From Pseudoalteromonas arabiensis (GTDB lineage: Bacteria > Pseudomonadota > Gammaproteobacteria > Enterobacterales > Alteromonadaceae): a stretch of 64,000 nt of DNA. Shown here one piece after another: positions 9,586 through 19,129 of the stretch; the stretch's first letter is position 1, and each line of letters opens with the position of its first letter. The notes under the pieces are model-generated. The model made no database searches and was not told where the DNA came from. It saw only the letters and a program-made list of their open reading frames with translations. A program made the translations under genes and the position numbers. The stretch lies in NCBI RefSeq assembly GCF_001550155.1, contig NZ_LRUF01000021.1, forward strand, positions 248,001 to 312,000. The letters run 5' to 3'.

Positions 9586-11160
9586 TTAGTTTCTTGGCTC
9601 GGTTTTTAAACCAAGCAGCAAGCTCACACACATAAGCAACAATACAAATGTGAAAGGTAAGCCAGTCGATACAGCGCCAGCTTGTAATGCCTCGATAGCT
9701 TGCGTGCCGCCAATCCAAACTAGAGCAGCAGCAATTGCACCTTCAATGGTCGCCCAGAAAATGCGCTGTGGCACAGGCGCATCGACCTTACCGCCTGCGG
9801 TAATCGAATCGATAACGAGTGAACCTGAATCAGACGAAGTGATAAAGAACACGAGTACCAGCACAATTGCAATGAATGAAAGCACTTGTGACATAGGTAA
9901 AGCTTCAAACATTTGGAACATAGCCAGTGGTACATCGGTTAAGCCTTTTTCTCCTAGTACACCCACTTTATCCACCACTTGCTCAATTGCGATACCGCCA
10001 TAAATTGACATCCAGAAGATAGTAACAACGGTAGGCACGAGTAATACAGCAATTAAGAACTCACGAATTGTACGTCCTTCAGATACGCGCGCAATGAACA
10101 TACCTACAAACGGTGACCATGAAATCCACCAAGCCCAGTAGAATACAGTCCAACCGTGCATCCAGGTTTCATCTTCACGGCCATGCGGGTTACTCAGTGG
10201 AATAATGTTTTCGACATAACCCATTACTGTATTAGAAAGGTTGCCAAATGCTGCAGAAAAACCAACAAGTGCAACAAACACGAGTAATACAAAAGCGATA
10301 ATCATGTTTACATTACTAAGTAGTTTTACACCACCGTCGATACCGCGAACGACAGAAATCACAGCAAGTAAAGTCACACCAACAATAACGCCAATTTGTA
10401 AGCCAATGCCGCCATCGGTTCCAAATACATGATTAATACCAGCAGCAGCTTGTTGTGCACCTAAACCAAGTGAGGTCGCTAGACCAAATAAGGTTGCAAG
10501 CACAGCCAGAATGTCAATAAGGTGACCAGGCCAGCCCCACGCTTTGTCACCTAAAATAGGGTAAAAAATCGAGCGAATAGATAACGGCAGGCCTTTGTTA
10601 TAACAAAAGAATGCGAGTGAAAGTGAAACCACCGCGTAAATTGCCCAAGGGTGTAAACCCCAATGGAACATAGTTGCACCCATTGCTAGTTTGGCAGCTT
10701 CTGGCGTGTTAGCTTCAACGCCGAGTGGTGTTTCATACCAGCCTGTAAAATAGGCAACGGGCTCAGCTACACCCCAAAACATTAAGCCAATACCCATACC
10801 TGCAGCAAATAGCATTGCCAGCCATGAAATACGAGAGTGGGTTGGTCGCGCTTCTTTGCCACCAAGGCGGATATTACCGTAAGGAGACACAATTAACGCC
10901 AAGCAAAACAATACGAATAAGTTTGCTGACCACATAAAAAAGCCATCAAAATTATTAATAATGTCATTCTTAATGCCGTTAAGGGTTAATTTAGCGGTTT
11001 CTGCGTCAGAAATGAGTGTAGCCACTAAAAATAGCGCAATTAAGCCTGCACTAATACCAAACACGGGGTTATGCACATCAAAGCCCCATTTTTGTACATT
11101 GTCCTGACCGACAGTGTAATCTGTATTGTCGATACTGTACTTGTCATGATGTTCGCTCAT
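9586..11160 (-). CDS. BCCT-family betaine/choline/carnitine transporter
   Basis: 524 residues with about 12 hydrophobic helices. The diagnostic TM8 region reads WAWWISWSPFVGMFIARVSE, and the TM3 segment AGMGIGLMFWGVAEP carries the Gly-Met-Gly-Ile-Gly motif typical of sodium-coupled members. It is an inner-membrane carrier for compatible solutes such as glycine betaine or choline, fitting a marine lifestyle. The tail after the last helix is short (KTEPRN), so the long osmosensing C-terminus of BetP is absent. It is monocistronic. The exact substrate cannot be assigned. Confidence 0.92.
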   Translation of the reverse strand: MSEHHDKYSIDNTDYTVGQDNVQKWGFDVHNPVFGISAGLIALFLVATLISDAETAKLTLNGIKNDIINNFDGFFMWSANLFVLFCLALIVSPYGNIRLGGKEARPTHSRISWLAMLFAAGMGIGLMFWGVAEPVAYFTGWYETPLGVEANTPEAAKLAMGATMFHWGLHPWAIYAVVSLSLAFFCYNKGLPLSIRSIFYPILGDKAWGWPGHLIDILAVLATLFGLATSLGLGAQQAAAGINHVFGTDGGIGLQIGVIVGVTLLAVISVVRGIDGGVKLLSNVNMIIAFVLLVFVALVGFSAAFGNLSNTVMGYVENIIPLSNPHGREDETWMHGWTVFYWAWWISWSPFVGMFIARVSEGRTIREFLIAVLLVPTVVTIFWMSIYGGIAIEQVVDKVGVLGEKGLTDVPLAMFQMFEALPMSQVLSFIAIVLVLVFFITSSDSGSLVIDSITAGGKVDAPVPQRIFWATIEGAIAAALVWIGGTQAIEALQAGAVSTGLPFTFVLLLMCVSLLLGLKTEPRN

Positions 11161-11458
11161 GAATACCTCTTGTTGTAATTTTATTTAGCAGATAGCTAAA
11201 CGGCCGGTAGGCACACAAATTAGCTATATCAGTATTTTTACGTTCGAAATTTAAAAATAGTTTGAATACTAATCATAATAGTGCCCATGATTAATCTTTA
11301 GTGTAGGAGGTCGTACACAAATGTAAATGCTTTTGTCCCTAAATATCCGAATAAATACAGTTTTTTAGCTCATTTGAATGTAATTTAAACAGTTGTGGTG
11401 TAGATAGGTAATTATTTGATGACAGTGAAATTTTCGAGATGCTAGATTGTTACATTGA
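11161..11458. other. BCCT upstream region
   Basis: About 300 AT-rich bases upstream of the transporter and downstream of asnB. The minus-strand promoter of the BCCT gene must lie here, but no convincing operator or RNA element was recognised. Confidence 0.35.
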
Positions 11459-11465
11459 TTAAATA

Positions 11466-11490
11466 GCTGCAAGCGGAACTTGCAGCATAA
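11466..11490 (-). terminator. Terminator of asnB
   Basis: GCTGCAAG / CTTGCAGC stem with loop CGGAA, followed on the minus strand by TATTTAAT. The T-run is weak. It lies 15 bases beyond the asnB stop. Confidence 0.65.
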
Positions 11491-11500
11491 TATTAAAAGC

Positions 11501-13168
11501 TTATTTTTTATACGCGTCGTTGTGAACGCCAGCAGCACGACCAGAAGGATCTGCATTGTTTTGGAATGATTCATCCCAAGCTAGAGCTTCAGGTGTTGAA
11601 CATGCAACAGACTTTCCATGAGGAACACATTTAGCGGCGGCATCACCTGGGAAGTGTTCTTCAAAAATACTACGATAGAAATAGGCTTCTTTAGAATCAG
11701 GCGTATTAATTGGGTATTTGTATTTTGCATTAGCCAGATCTTGGTCGCTTACTTGCTCGTTCACATACTCTTTTAAAGTATCAATCCAGTTATAACCCAC
11801 GCCATCAGAAAATTGCTCTTTTTGACGCCACAGTACTTCATCTGGTAGGTAGCCGTCGAATGCTTCACGAATAATGTGTTTTTCGATTTTGCCGTCTTTA
11901 CACATTTTTGCTTCAGGGTTGATACGCATTGCGACATCAACAAACTCTTTGTCTAAGAACGGTACACGTGCTTCAACACCCCATGCAGCCATTGATTTAT
12001 TAGCACGTAAGCAGTCAAACATATGAAGCTTAGACACTTTACGGTTAAGCTCTTCATGGAACTCTTGCGCATTTGGTGCTTTATGGAAGTATAAATAACC
12101 ACCAAATAATTCGTCAGCACCTTCACCCGATAATACCATTTTAATACCCATGGCTTTGATTTGGCGTGCCATTAAATACATTGGCGTTGAGGCGCGGATG
12201 GTGGTTACGTCATACGTTTCGATGTGATAAATCACTTCACGTAGTGCATCAATACCTTCTTGTATCGTAAAGTGAATAGGGTGGTGAACCGTGCCAATCA
12301 TATCAGCTACTTTTTGTGCCGCAGCTAAGTCAGGTGAACCTTCAAGCCCAACCGAAAATGAATGAAGCTTTGGCCACCATGCATCAGATTCGTCGTTATC
12401 TTCAATCCGTTTTGCAGCAAAACGTTGCGTTATAGCAGAAATAACCGATGAATCTAAACCACCAGATAGTAATACACCATAAGGAACATCACACATTAAT
12501 TGGCGTTTAACAGCCGCTTCTAACCCTTGTTTTACATCACTAACTTTAGCATCGTTGTCTTTTACTGCATCATAGCTTTGCCAATCGCGGGCGTAGTATT
12601 TTCGTAATTGAGCATCTTTGCTCCATAAGAAGTGCCCAGGAGGGAACTCTTCAATGTGTTTACAAATTGGCGAAAGTGCTTTTAATTCTGAGGCTACATA
12701 AAAGTTACCATGCTCATCATGACCCGTATAAAGTGGAATAATACCGATATGGTCACGGCCTATTAAGTAGGCATCTTGCTCTTCGTCGTATAAACAAAAC
12801 GCAAAAATACCATTTAAGTCGTCTAAAAATTCAGGACCTTTCTGCTTGTATAAAGCCAATATGACTTCACAGTCTGATTGCGTTTGAAAAGTAAAATCGG
12901 TTTCTAGATTTGCAGCTAATTCTTTGTGGTTATAAATTTCACCATTAACAGCAAGTATATTAGTACGTTCAGGGTTATACAGTGGTTGGGCACCACTTGA
13001 TACACCGACAATAGCAAGGCGTTCATGAACTAAAATCGCTTTATCAGACGAATATACGCCAGACCAATCAGGCCCGCGGTGTCTTAAAAGTTTTGACATC
13101 TCAATTGCTTGACCACGCAATTGTGTGGGATCAGATTTAATATCTAATACACCAAAAATTGAACACAT
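11501..13168 (-). CDS. asnB: Asparagine synthase B (glutamine-hydrolysing)
   Basis: 555 residues, matching E. coli AsnB. It converts aspartate, glutamine and ATP to asparagine, glutamate, AMP and PPi. Cys2 (MCSIFGV) is the class II glutaminase nucleophile once Met1 is removed. The N-terminal Ntn domain covers about 1-200. The synthetase domain has the PP-loop LSGGLDSSV (about residue 230) and the conserved LSGEGADELFGGY. The C-terminal tail is Ala/Lys-rich. The gene is alone in its transcription unit. Confidence 0.95.
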   Translation of the reverse strand: MCSIFGVLDIKSDPTQLRGQAIEMSKLLRHRGPDWSGVYSSDKAILVHERLAIVGVSSGAQPLYNPERTNILAVNGEIYNHKELAANLETDFTFQTQSDCEVILALYKQKGPEFLDDLNGIFAFCLYDEEQDAYLIGRDHIGIIPLYTGHDEHGNFYVASELKALSPICKHIEEFPPGHFLWSKDAQLRKYYARDWQSYDAVKDNDAKVSDVKQGLEAAVKRQLMCDVPYGVLLSGGLDSSVISAITQRFAAKRIEDNDESDAWWPKLHSFSVGLEGSPDLAAAQKVADMIGTVHHPIHFTIQEGIDALREVIYHIETYDVTTIRASTPMYLMARQIKAMGIKMVLSGEGADELFGGYLYFHKAPNAQEFHEELNRKVSKLHMFDCLRANKSMAAWGVEARVPFLDKEFVDVAMRINPEAKMCKDGKIEKHIIREAFDGYLPDEVLWRQKEQFSDGVGYNWIDTLKEYVNEQVSDQDLANAKYKYPINTPDSKEAYFYRSIFEEHFPGDAAAKCVPHGKSVACSTPEALAWDESFQNNADPSGRAAGVHNDAYKK

Positions 13169-13487
13169 AGTGACTCCTCATTCCTATTATGTGTGCAGTT
13201 AACATAAATTTAAAACTGCGAACCTTTGTTTTAACAGAAATAATTACCTAAGTCACACAGGTTTTCTAAATATTTAAGAATAAAATATGCACCACAATAG
13301 GTGGGTGTTGCACCAAAATGATCAATAACTGTTTTGCAATAAGCTCATAGACAATGGATAAATCGGAAATCGCTCTATATTTAAAAGCGAGTAGCTATTT
13401 TGCAGTTAGTCTTTGCACTAGTTTTGTGCAATAGACTACTTAAATAATTTGTACTGACGATCTTGTGTATACAAGTATCTATAAATA
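13169..13487. other. asnB upstream region
   Basis: About 320 AT-rich bases. It should contain the minus-strand asnB promoter. No riboswitch or clear operator was recognised. Confidence 0.35.
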
Positions 13488-13511
13488 GAGCAGCACCGAG
13501 GTGTGCTGCTC
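13488..13511 (-). terminator. Terminator-like hairpin after pxpBC
   Basis: Perfect 9-bp stem GAGCAGCAC / GTGCTGCTC with a 6-base loop, just past the pxpC stop. On the minus strand it is followed by TATTTAT, so the T-run is imperfect. Confidence 0.65.
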
Positions 13512-13517
13512 ACTATT

Positions 13518-14456
13518 TTACTGTTTATTTTTATATTCTAGAGCAATTTTTAATTGATTTAGGTGAGAAGTTAGTTTTTGTTGTGCTTTGGTTGCCTCAT
13601 TTAGACTGACGAATTCAAAGTGTAAAAAATCCCCCGGTTTTAATTGGGCAAAGTGTCTCAAATCAGCCTCAATTACTGTACCAAGTAATGGATAACCACC
13701 CGTTGTTTGAGCATCATTTAAAAGAACAATAGGCTCGCCACTCGGTGGCAACTGGATACTACCAGGCATGACTGCCATAGAAGGTAATGATAAAGCATGT
13801 TCTAATTTGCATTCATCACTACTTAACCTCGCTCCCATGCGGTTACTACTCGGCGAAATATGCCATGAATGATTAATAAACTTGTCGATGCTTTGCTCTG
13901 ACAGTAATTTATTGTGAGGGCCTTCATAAACACGTATGTGTGTACTTTTTGGTGGAAGCATCGCACCTAAACCAATTTTGGTTTTGTACTGTGGTGTAAT
14001 GTCTATGCTGTCACCAGGATTTAAAGCGTTACCATGTAAACCACCAAACTTAGCGGTTAAATCGGTAGAGTAAGAGCCTAATATAGGCGTTGGTAATTGC
14101 CAAATACCCCCTATAGCAAGGTAGCTTCGAAATCCGTGTCGTGCAGCATTAAGCTTTAATACATCGCCTTTTTTTATGTAATAGCTCCAGCCTGGTTGAA
14201 TAGGGTTACCATTGACTGTGGCTTTCATATCCGTGCCGTGTAGGGCAATGTAGTAATCATTATCGAATTTAATTTCAGCAAGACCCAGCGTGATTTCAAG
14301 TACAGGGCAATTATCAGGGTTACCGACTAATCGGTTACAAATAATTTGTGCATATGGGTCAATGCAACCTGATTGACCAATACCTAAATGTCTCGAACCT
14401 GTGCGTCCTTGATCTTGTATAGACATTTGCATACCCGGTTTAACAACGGTGATCAC
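13518..14456 (-). CDS. pxpC: 5-oxoprolinase subunit C family (biotin-dependent carboxyltransferase-like, KipA)
   Basis: 312 residues, full length for the PxpC/KipA/AHS2 family. Typical landmarks are the start MITVVKPGMQMSIQDQGRTG, the N-terminal core around the Asn/Pro-rich turns, and near the C-terminus PPSGEPIVLLNDAQTTGGYP, the family's most conserved block. With PxpA and PxpB it forms the ATP-dependent 5-oxoproline (pyroglutamate) hydrolase that feeds glutamate. It overlaps pxpB by four bases (ATGA). No pxpA gene is present on either side. Confidence 0.88.
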   Translation of the reverse strand: MITVVKPGMQMSIQDQGRTGSRHLGIGQSGCIDPYAQIICNRLVGNPDNCPVLEITLGLAEIKFDNDYYIALHGTDMKATVNGNPIQPGWSYYIKKGDVLKLNAARHGFRSYLAIGGIWQLPTPILGSYSTDLTAKFGGLHGNALNPGDSIDITPQYKTKIGLGAMLPPKSTHIRVYEGPHNKLLSEQSIDKFINHSWHISPSSNRMGARLSSDECKLEHALSLPSMAVMPGSIQLPPSGEPIVLLNDAQTTGGYPLLGTVIEADLRHFAQLKPGDFLHFEFVSLNEATKAQQKLTSHLNQLKIALEYKNKQ

Positions 14457-15118
14457 GATAGCACCTCCTTGATTGTAAACTCGATGGTATCACCTGGCGC
14501 AAAAGCGCAAGGAGAGGGGGCATTAATATCAAATAATTTAAAGTCGGTGTGACCTATAATTTGCCAGCCACCTGGTGAAGTTTCTGGGTAGATACCAGTT
14601 TGTTCACCGCCAATAGCAACTGAACCCTTAGGAACAGATGTACGAGGATCGCTACGTCTTGGTGTGTATAACTTTTTATCTAAACCACTTAGATAGGCAA
14701 AGCCAGGCTGGAACCCTAAAAATAATACATGGTAGGTGCCACTACTATGTAATTGTACTACATCATCCACGCTTAGGTTGTGATAGTGTGCAACATGTTT
14801 AATATCAGGGCCATGAACTCCACCGTACCGTGTCGGTAACTTATGGTGGGTAGAGTTAAATTTTAATAATGAGACTTCAAGCCAGTGCTCATTCAAAGCT
14901 GATAACCAATACTGCAGTCTTAAAGGATCGTTTAAATATAAAGTCAGATTATTGTTCGCTGGCACCACATCAATAAAATCACCAGATTGTTGGCAGAGTT
15001 GTGCTAAAGCCCAGACCTTTTTTTGTGTTTCTAGAATTGTCTGTTCTGAATGACTTACATCAAAATAAATGCAGTGAGTGGTAAGTACAGTAATCGATGG
15101 CGAGCTGTATGTAGTCAT
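14453..15118 (-). CDS. pxpB: 5-oxoprolinase subunit B (KipI/AHS1 family)
   Basis: 221 residues. The block RYGGVHGPDI followed by VLFLGFQPGFAYLSGL and the end segment PGGWQIIGHTDFKLFD are the conserved parts of the PxpB/KipI family. The first ~90 residues are more divergent. It is the first gene of a two-gene operon with pxpC. In other bacteria KipI inhibits the sporulation kinase KinA, but in a Gram-negative the metabolic 5-oxoprolinase role is far more likely. Confidence 0.88.
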   Translation of the reverse strand: MTTYSSPSITVLTTHCIYFDVSHSEQTILETQKKVWALAQLCQQSGDFIDVVPANNNLTLYLNDPLRLQYWLSALNEHWLEVSLLKFNSTHHKLPTRYGGVHGPDIKHVAHYHNLSVDDVVQLHSSGTYHVLFLGFQPGFAYLSGLDKKLYTPRRSDPRTSVPKGSVAIGGEQTGIYPETSPGGWQIIGHTDFKLFDINAPSPCAFAPGDTIEFTIKEVLS

Positions 15119-15214
15119 TGCATCCCAATTTAAAAGTGATTAGTCATAGCAACATAGCATAAAAGCACGAATTTGTTGATGTAAATACAGTTTTTGTATT
15201 TTAATCGAGTGTTA

Positions 15215-15243
15215 ATTGCCTACAACCTGCTGTTGTAGGCAAT
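15215..15243 (-). terminator. Hairpin after the M17 aminopeptidase gene
   Basis: ATTGCCTACAAC and GTTGTAGGCAAT make a perfect 12-bp stem around CTGCT. The better T-run (CTTTTTG) is on the plus strand; on the minus strand TTAAC follows. It lies directly after the aminopeptidase stop. Confidence 0.7.
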
Positions 15244-15250
15244 CTTTTTG

Positions 15251-16771
15251 TTACTGGTTGTTTAGAAGCCAGTTAGATAACAAACGCACACCGTAACCAG
15301 TGCCGCCTTCAGCAAGCTCATCTTTTGCTTTGCTGTTAAGCGCATTTCCGGCAATATCAATGTGAACCCAGCGAGTTTCACCCGCAAAGTTTTTCAGGAA
15401 GCTTGCTGCTGTTGTTGCACCTGGGCCATGTGAACCAATATTTTTTAAGTCTGCGATATCAGACTTTAGTGCATCTTCGTAGCCTAGTGGTAAACGCCAT
15501 ACATTTTCGTTTACGTGTTTACCTGCGATAGTTAGTTGCTCTACTAACTGATCATCCTCAGAGAAAATGGCGGCATAGTCATTACCTACAGCACCAATTT
15601 TAGAGCCGGTTAATGTTGCAACGTCAACCATAATACTTGGTTTAAATTTATCACGAGCGTACCACATTGCATCGCTAAGCACTAAACGACCTTCAGCATC
15701 GGTGTTTACAATTTCTACGCTTAGACCTTCGGCTGTGCGTACTACATCGCCAGGTGCAACGGCAAATTGTGACACCATATTGGCTGCCATGCCCATTACT
15801 GCAACGACATTAGTATCAGCTTTTGCAAGTGCCATTGCTTTAACCGTTCCAAGTACCGCTGCTGCACCGGCCATATCTGATTTCATGCGGGCTATTGATG
15901 CACCTGTTTTTATACTATAACCACCAGAATCAAAAGTAATACCTTTACCCACTAAAGCGATCGGTGTATTTTTATTACCTTGATAATGCGCAACAACTAA
16001 ACGTGAACCTTGTTCGCTCCCACGACCAACTGCTTCTAGTGCACCCATACCAAGCTTTTTGATTTGCTTAGGCTCTAAAATAGAAATTTTGACACCTAAC
16101 TTTTTAAGTTCTTTTGCAGCTTTTGCAAAATCAGCCGGCGTCATTTCAGTTGCAACTTCACTTGTTAAGTCGCGTGCTAAAAATACGCCTTCTTCTATGT
16201 GTTGCAGTAAAGTATGGTTTTTGACCGCTTGGTCTATATTTTCAACATCGACTGTGTAGCTCACTAAGTGACTATCTTTTTCTTTTTTGTAAACTTCAAA
16301 GCGGTGATCACGTAGATTTGCGCCATGGGCAAACTCTGCAGCGTATTTAGCGTTAGTTTCTTGATCAGTGATTGTAGAGAAATCAAGGCTGACGTTTTCT
16401 TGTTTTGCTTTATGTAGCTGTGCATGTACATTGCCACCCAGCTTTGCCATTTTAGCTGCATCTAGCTTTGCTTGCTCACCTAAGCCAACTAAAAGAATAC
16501 GTTGATGCTGGCTACCATTTGGAGCAATGATCTCTAATGTTTTACCATATTTAGCTTCAAAGTCTGAAAAATCAATCACTTTGTTAATATGAGTTTGTGT
16601 CTCTGCGGCTAAATGGTTAAATTTGGCGATTTGTGTTTCAGTGTCTAAAAACAATACCAAAGTGTTATCTGTAGCTTGAATAGATTGCTTAAAAGTGAAC
16701 TCTGCTGCATTCACTTGCGTAGCAAGCGTTATACCCAATGCAAGAGCAGATAAGCTATGTGCAATTCTCAT
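15251..16771 (-). CDS. Exported leucyl aminopeptidase (M17 family)
   Basis: 506 residues. The C-terminal catalytic domain contains NTDAEGRLVLSDAMWYA, the M17 signature with metal-binding Asp and Glu, and GKGITFDSGGYSIKT with the conserved metal-binding Asp. It releases N-terminal amino acids using two metal ions. Unlike cytosolic PepA it begins with a plausible Sec signal peptide (MRIAHSLSALALGITLATQVNA | AEF), so a periplasmic or secreted role in peptide scavenging is inferred. It is monocistronic. Confidence 0.88.
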   Translation of the reverse strand: MRIAHSLSALALGITLATQVNAAEFTFKQSIQATDNTLVLFLDTETQIAKFNHLAAETQTHINKVIDFSDFEAKYGKTLEIIAPNGSQHQRILLVGLGEQAKLDAAKMAKLGGNVHAQLHKAKQENVSLDFSTITDQETNAKYAAEFAHGANLRDHRFEVYKKEKDSHLVSYTVDVENIDQAVKNHTLLQHIEEGVFLARDLTSEVATEMTPADFAKAAKELKKLGVKISILEPKQIKKLGMGALEAVGRGSEQGSRLVVAHYQGNKNTPIALVGKGITFDSGGYSIKTGASIARMKSDMAGAAAVLGTVKAMALAKADTNVVAVMGMAANMVSQFAVAPGDVVRTAEGLSVEIVNTDAEGRLVLSDAMWYARDKFKPSIMVDVATLTGSKIGAVGNDYAAIFSEDDQLVEQLTIAGKHVNENVWRLPLGYEDALKSDIADLKNIGSHGPGATTAASFLKNFAGETRWVHIDIAGNALNSKAKDELAEGGTGYGVRLLSNWLLNNQ

Positions 16772-16929
16772 TTATATATCCCAATGTTAAAAAAAAGCTT
16801 TTTTTACCCTATTAACACTAAAGAGTTAAATTTTAAGCGGTGAATAGCCCGTGGGATGCGTTTAAGTTGAAATATTTTATATTTCTCTTAGGTCTATTAA
16901 ATACACACGCTATGACGAGGTAAATTAGT

Positions 16930-18201
16930 ATGACAATTAAGTCTTTATTGGTGGCATGGTTCACCGTCAGTGCAGTTGCTAGTATCAGTCCCGTTTTGGC
17001 TAAAGAAGACCTGCCTAATGCAACTAAACATATTGAAACTATAGTATTAGGTTCGGGTTGTTTTTGGGGCGCAGAAAAACGCTATGAAGCCCTCAACGGT
17101 GTGCTCGATGCGGTATCGGGTTATGCTGATGGGCAGGGCTTTAAGGCGACATATAAAAACATTACACGTAGCTCTCGTCGTTTTGATGAAAACAATTACG
17201 CTGAGGTAGTCAAAGTTACTTATAACAGCAACAAATTAAGCACAGAAGATCTTTTAAAACATTACTTTGAAAGTCATGATCCGACACAGCTTAATCGGCA
17301 GGGCAATGATATTGGCACACAATATCGGTCGACTATTCTAACCAGCAACTCCAATCAGCTTGTTAGTGCAAATCGCCTTAAAGAAGCGTATCAAAAAAAA
17401 TTATCATCAGCGGGATTTGGCGAAATTAAAACGGTAATAAAACCGCTTGATAGGTTTTTTAAAGCAGAGGAGTATCATCAAGACTATATAAAGAAAAACC
17501 CGAATGGCTACTGTCCTGATCATTCTACAGGGGTTGTATTTAGCCCATCTGAAAAGCCTAAAATAGATAACACTGCCTTACTCGCTAACAAACATATTGT
17601 AGTAATTGATGCTAAAGGCTATTGCCCGTATTGCGAAAAATTTAAAAAAGAAGTTGCTAATGCATACAAGGGCACAATCCCTATGACTTTTCGCCATGCG
17701 GATCAACTTGCTGGCTTGGTTATTAACACACCTACTTGGGCAACACCTACACTTTTATTTATCGAAGATGGTAAAGAAGTTTATGGTCGTCAAGGGTATG
17801 TGAATAAGGAAGAGTTTTACAAAGCATTGGGCGCATTTAAATTGGGTGACAGTGAGGCCTTTAGAGTGGCATTTCATTCCAGAACAGACAGCCCGTTTTG
17901 TAAGGAATACGACATTTTTAAAAATACCCCAGATGGCATTTTTATTGACAAATTAAGTGGTGCACCATTATTTGATACCCGAGATAGATTTAATTCGGGA
18001 ACAGGGTGGTTGTCTTTTACTCACCCAGTCAAAAATAGTGTAACGATGCATGAAGATAATAGCTATGGTATGCAGCGTATCGAGCTAAAATCGAAAAGTT
18101 CAGGAATTCACTTAGGGCACTTATTTCCGGGGGAAGGTCCAAGAGGGCAAGATAGATATTGTATTAATGCTACAGTACTTGAATTTGTTCCGCGTAGTTA
18201 A
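16930..18201 (+). CDS. msrAB: Exported MsrA - thioredoxin-like - MsrB methionine sulfoxide reductase fusion
   Basis: 423 residues with an N-terminal signal peptide (to about VLA, residue 24). MsrA comes first: GSGCFWGAE, catalytic Cys44, and NPNGYCPDHSTG with a likely resolving Cys195. A thioredoxin/glutaredoxin-like domain follows (about 215-305) with the redox motif CPYC at 232-235 and a cis-Pro-like TPT segment. MsrB is last (about 310-423): GTGWLSF, HLGHLF and RYCIN with catalytic Cys411. The zinc CxxC of MsrB is missing. It should repair both S- and R-methionine sulfoxide outside the cytoplasm. The domain order differs from Neisseria PilB (Trx-MsrA-MsrB). GAGG precedes the ATG. Confidence 0.92.
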   Translation: MTIKSLLVAWFTVSAVASISPVLAKEDLPNATKHIETIVLGSGCFWGAEKRYEALNGVLDAVSGYADGQGFKATYKNITRSSRRFDENNYAEVVKVTYNSNKLSTEDLLKHYFESHDPTQLNRQGNDIGTQYRSTILTSNSNQLVSANRLKEAYQKKLSSAGFGEIKTVIKPLDRFFKAEEYHQDYIKKNPNGYCPDHSTGVVFSPSEKPKIDNTALLANKHIVVIDAKGYCPYCEKFKKEVANAYKGTIPMTFRHADQLAGLVINTPTWATPTLLFIEDGKEVYGRQGYVNKEEFYKALGAFKLGDSEAFRVAFHSRTDSPFCKEYDIFKNTPDGIFIDKLSGAPLFDTRDRFNSGTGWLSFTHPVKNSVTMHEDNSYGMQRIELKSKSSGIHLGHLFPGEGPRGQDRYCINATVLEFVPRS

Positions 18202-18253
18202 ATGTTATTAGTAAAAATTAGTTGAAACCATAGTTATAGCCTATCCTAAAACT

Positions 18254-19051
18254 ATGACTGGAGAAACAAGATACTTTTTCGTGTTGAAAACCAAACTAAT
18301 TTATACGTTAATTTTAAAATTGTGCTTATTTTCTAATGGATTGATGTGTAAGGAATTAAAAGCCATCGTGATAGGTGTAGAGAATATAGAGTATCTACCT
18401 TATTACGATGGCAGTGACAGTAAGAAGCCTAACTTCACTGGATTTAGTGAAAAATTGCTTAAACAATTCAGCCGAGAATTTGGTTATAGCGTTAAGTTTT
18501 ATCCCGCCCCTTTAAATCGTCTTTATAGGGATCTGGTTGCCGAAAACTATATTGATTTTAAATATCCTGACAATCCGCAGTGGCAAAAATCCTTTAAAGA
18601 TACATTTTCGAAACCTAACCCGATTATTTACTCAGAATCAATTTTGAATACAGTGACAGGCATTGCGAGTTTGCAACAAAATACCACGCTTTCTGATTGT
18701 AGCAGGATAGGTAAAGTTCGAGGCTTTACATCACAAAGTTATAAATCACATTTTATGAAAAAGCAGATCGACGTTGTGGAGACGGCTGATACGACTGAAT
18801 TAATTTCTTTATTACTTTTAAAGCGAATAAATTGTATTTACATATCTAAAGATGTTTTGAACTATAAAATGCGAGAAGAGTTTGAAAATAGAGTGCCCGT
18901 GTACTTTCACGATAAACTTGCGGTAGATGTGCAAAGTTTCCATCTATCAACAGTTAAATACCCTGATGTTATTGAGCAATTTAACTTATATCTATCTACC
19001 CACAGTGACCAAGTTAGAGCTTTAAAGCAGCAGTTTGATATTGGCCTTTAA
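18254..19051 (+). CDS. Periplasmic solute-binding-like protein (SBP family 3-like)
   Basis: 265 residues from the first ATG. A hydrophobic signal-like segment (LIYTLILKLCLFSNGLMC) is followed by a two-lobe substrate-binding pattern (FTGFSEKLLKQFSREFGYSVKFYPAPLNRLYRDL, then GKVRGFTSQSY). This resembles the orphan amino-acid-binding-like proteins common in Pseudoalteromonas and Shewanella. No permease or ATPase genes are nearby, so transport is doubtful; a sensory role is possible. The start is uncertain: GTG 18281 or TTG 18284 would remove the unusual first nine residues. Confidence 0.65.
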   Translation: MTGETRYFFVLKTKLIYTLILKLCLFSNGLMCKELKAIVIGVENIEYLPYYDGSDSKKPNFTGFSEKLLKQFSREFGYSVKFYPAPLNRLYRDLVAENYIDFKYPDNPQWQKSFKDTFSKPNPIIYSESILNTVTGIASLQQNTTLSDCSRIGKVRGFTSQSYKSHFMKKQIDVVETADTTELISLLLLKRINCIYISKDVLNYKMREEFENRVPVYFHDKLAVDVQSFHLSTVKYPDVIEQFNLYLSTHSDQVRALKQQFDIGL

Positions 19052-19063
19052 TCAACTCGAAAA

Positions 19064-19097
19064 AAAGCCCGGTCAGAACACACAAGAACCGGGCTTT
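19064..19097. terminator. Convergent terminator
   Basis: AAAGCCCGGT / ACCGGGCTTT with a 14-base loop. On the minus strand it ends in seven T, on the plus strand in TTTCG. It lies between the binding protein and the 19130 gene and serves mainly the latter. Confidence 0.88.
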
Positions 19098-19129
19098 CGA
19101 CAACAATTTGGTTGGGGGAACCTTTACAA

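Noticed and set aside
11365..11574. Minus-strand frame overlapping the asnB 3' end
   Set aside because: It overlaps the well-supported asnB stop region in another frame and contains the asnB terminator.
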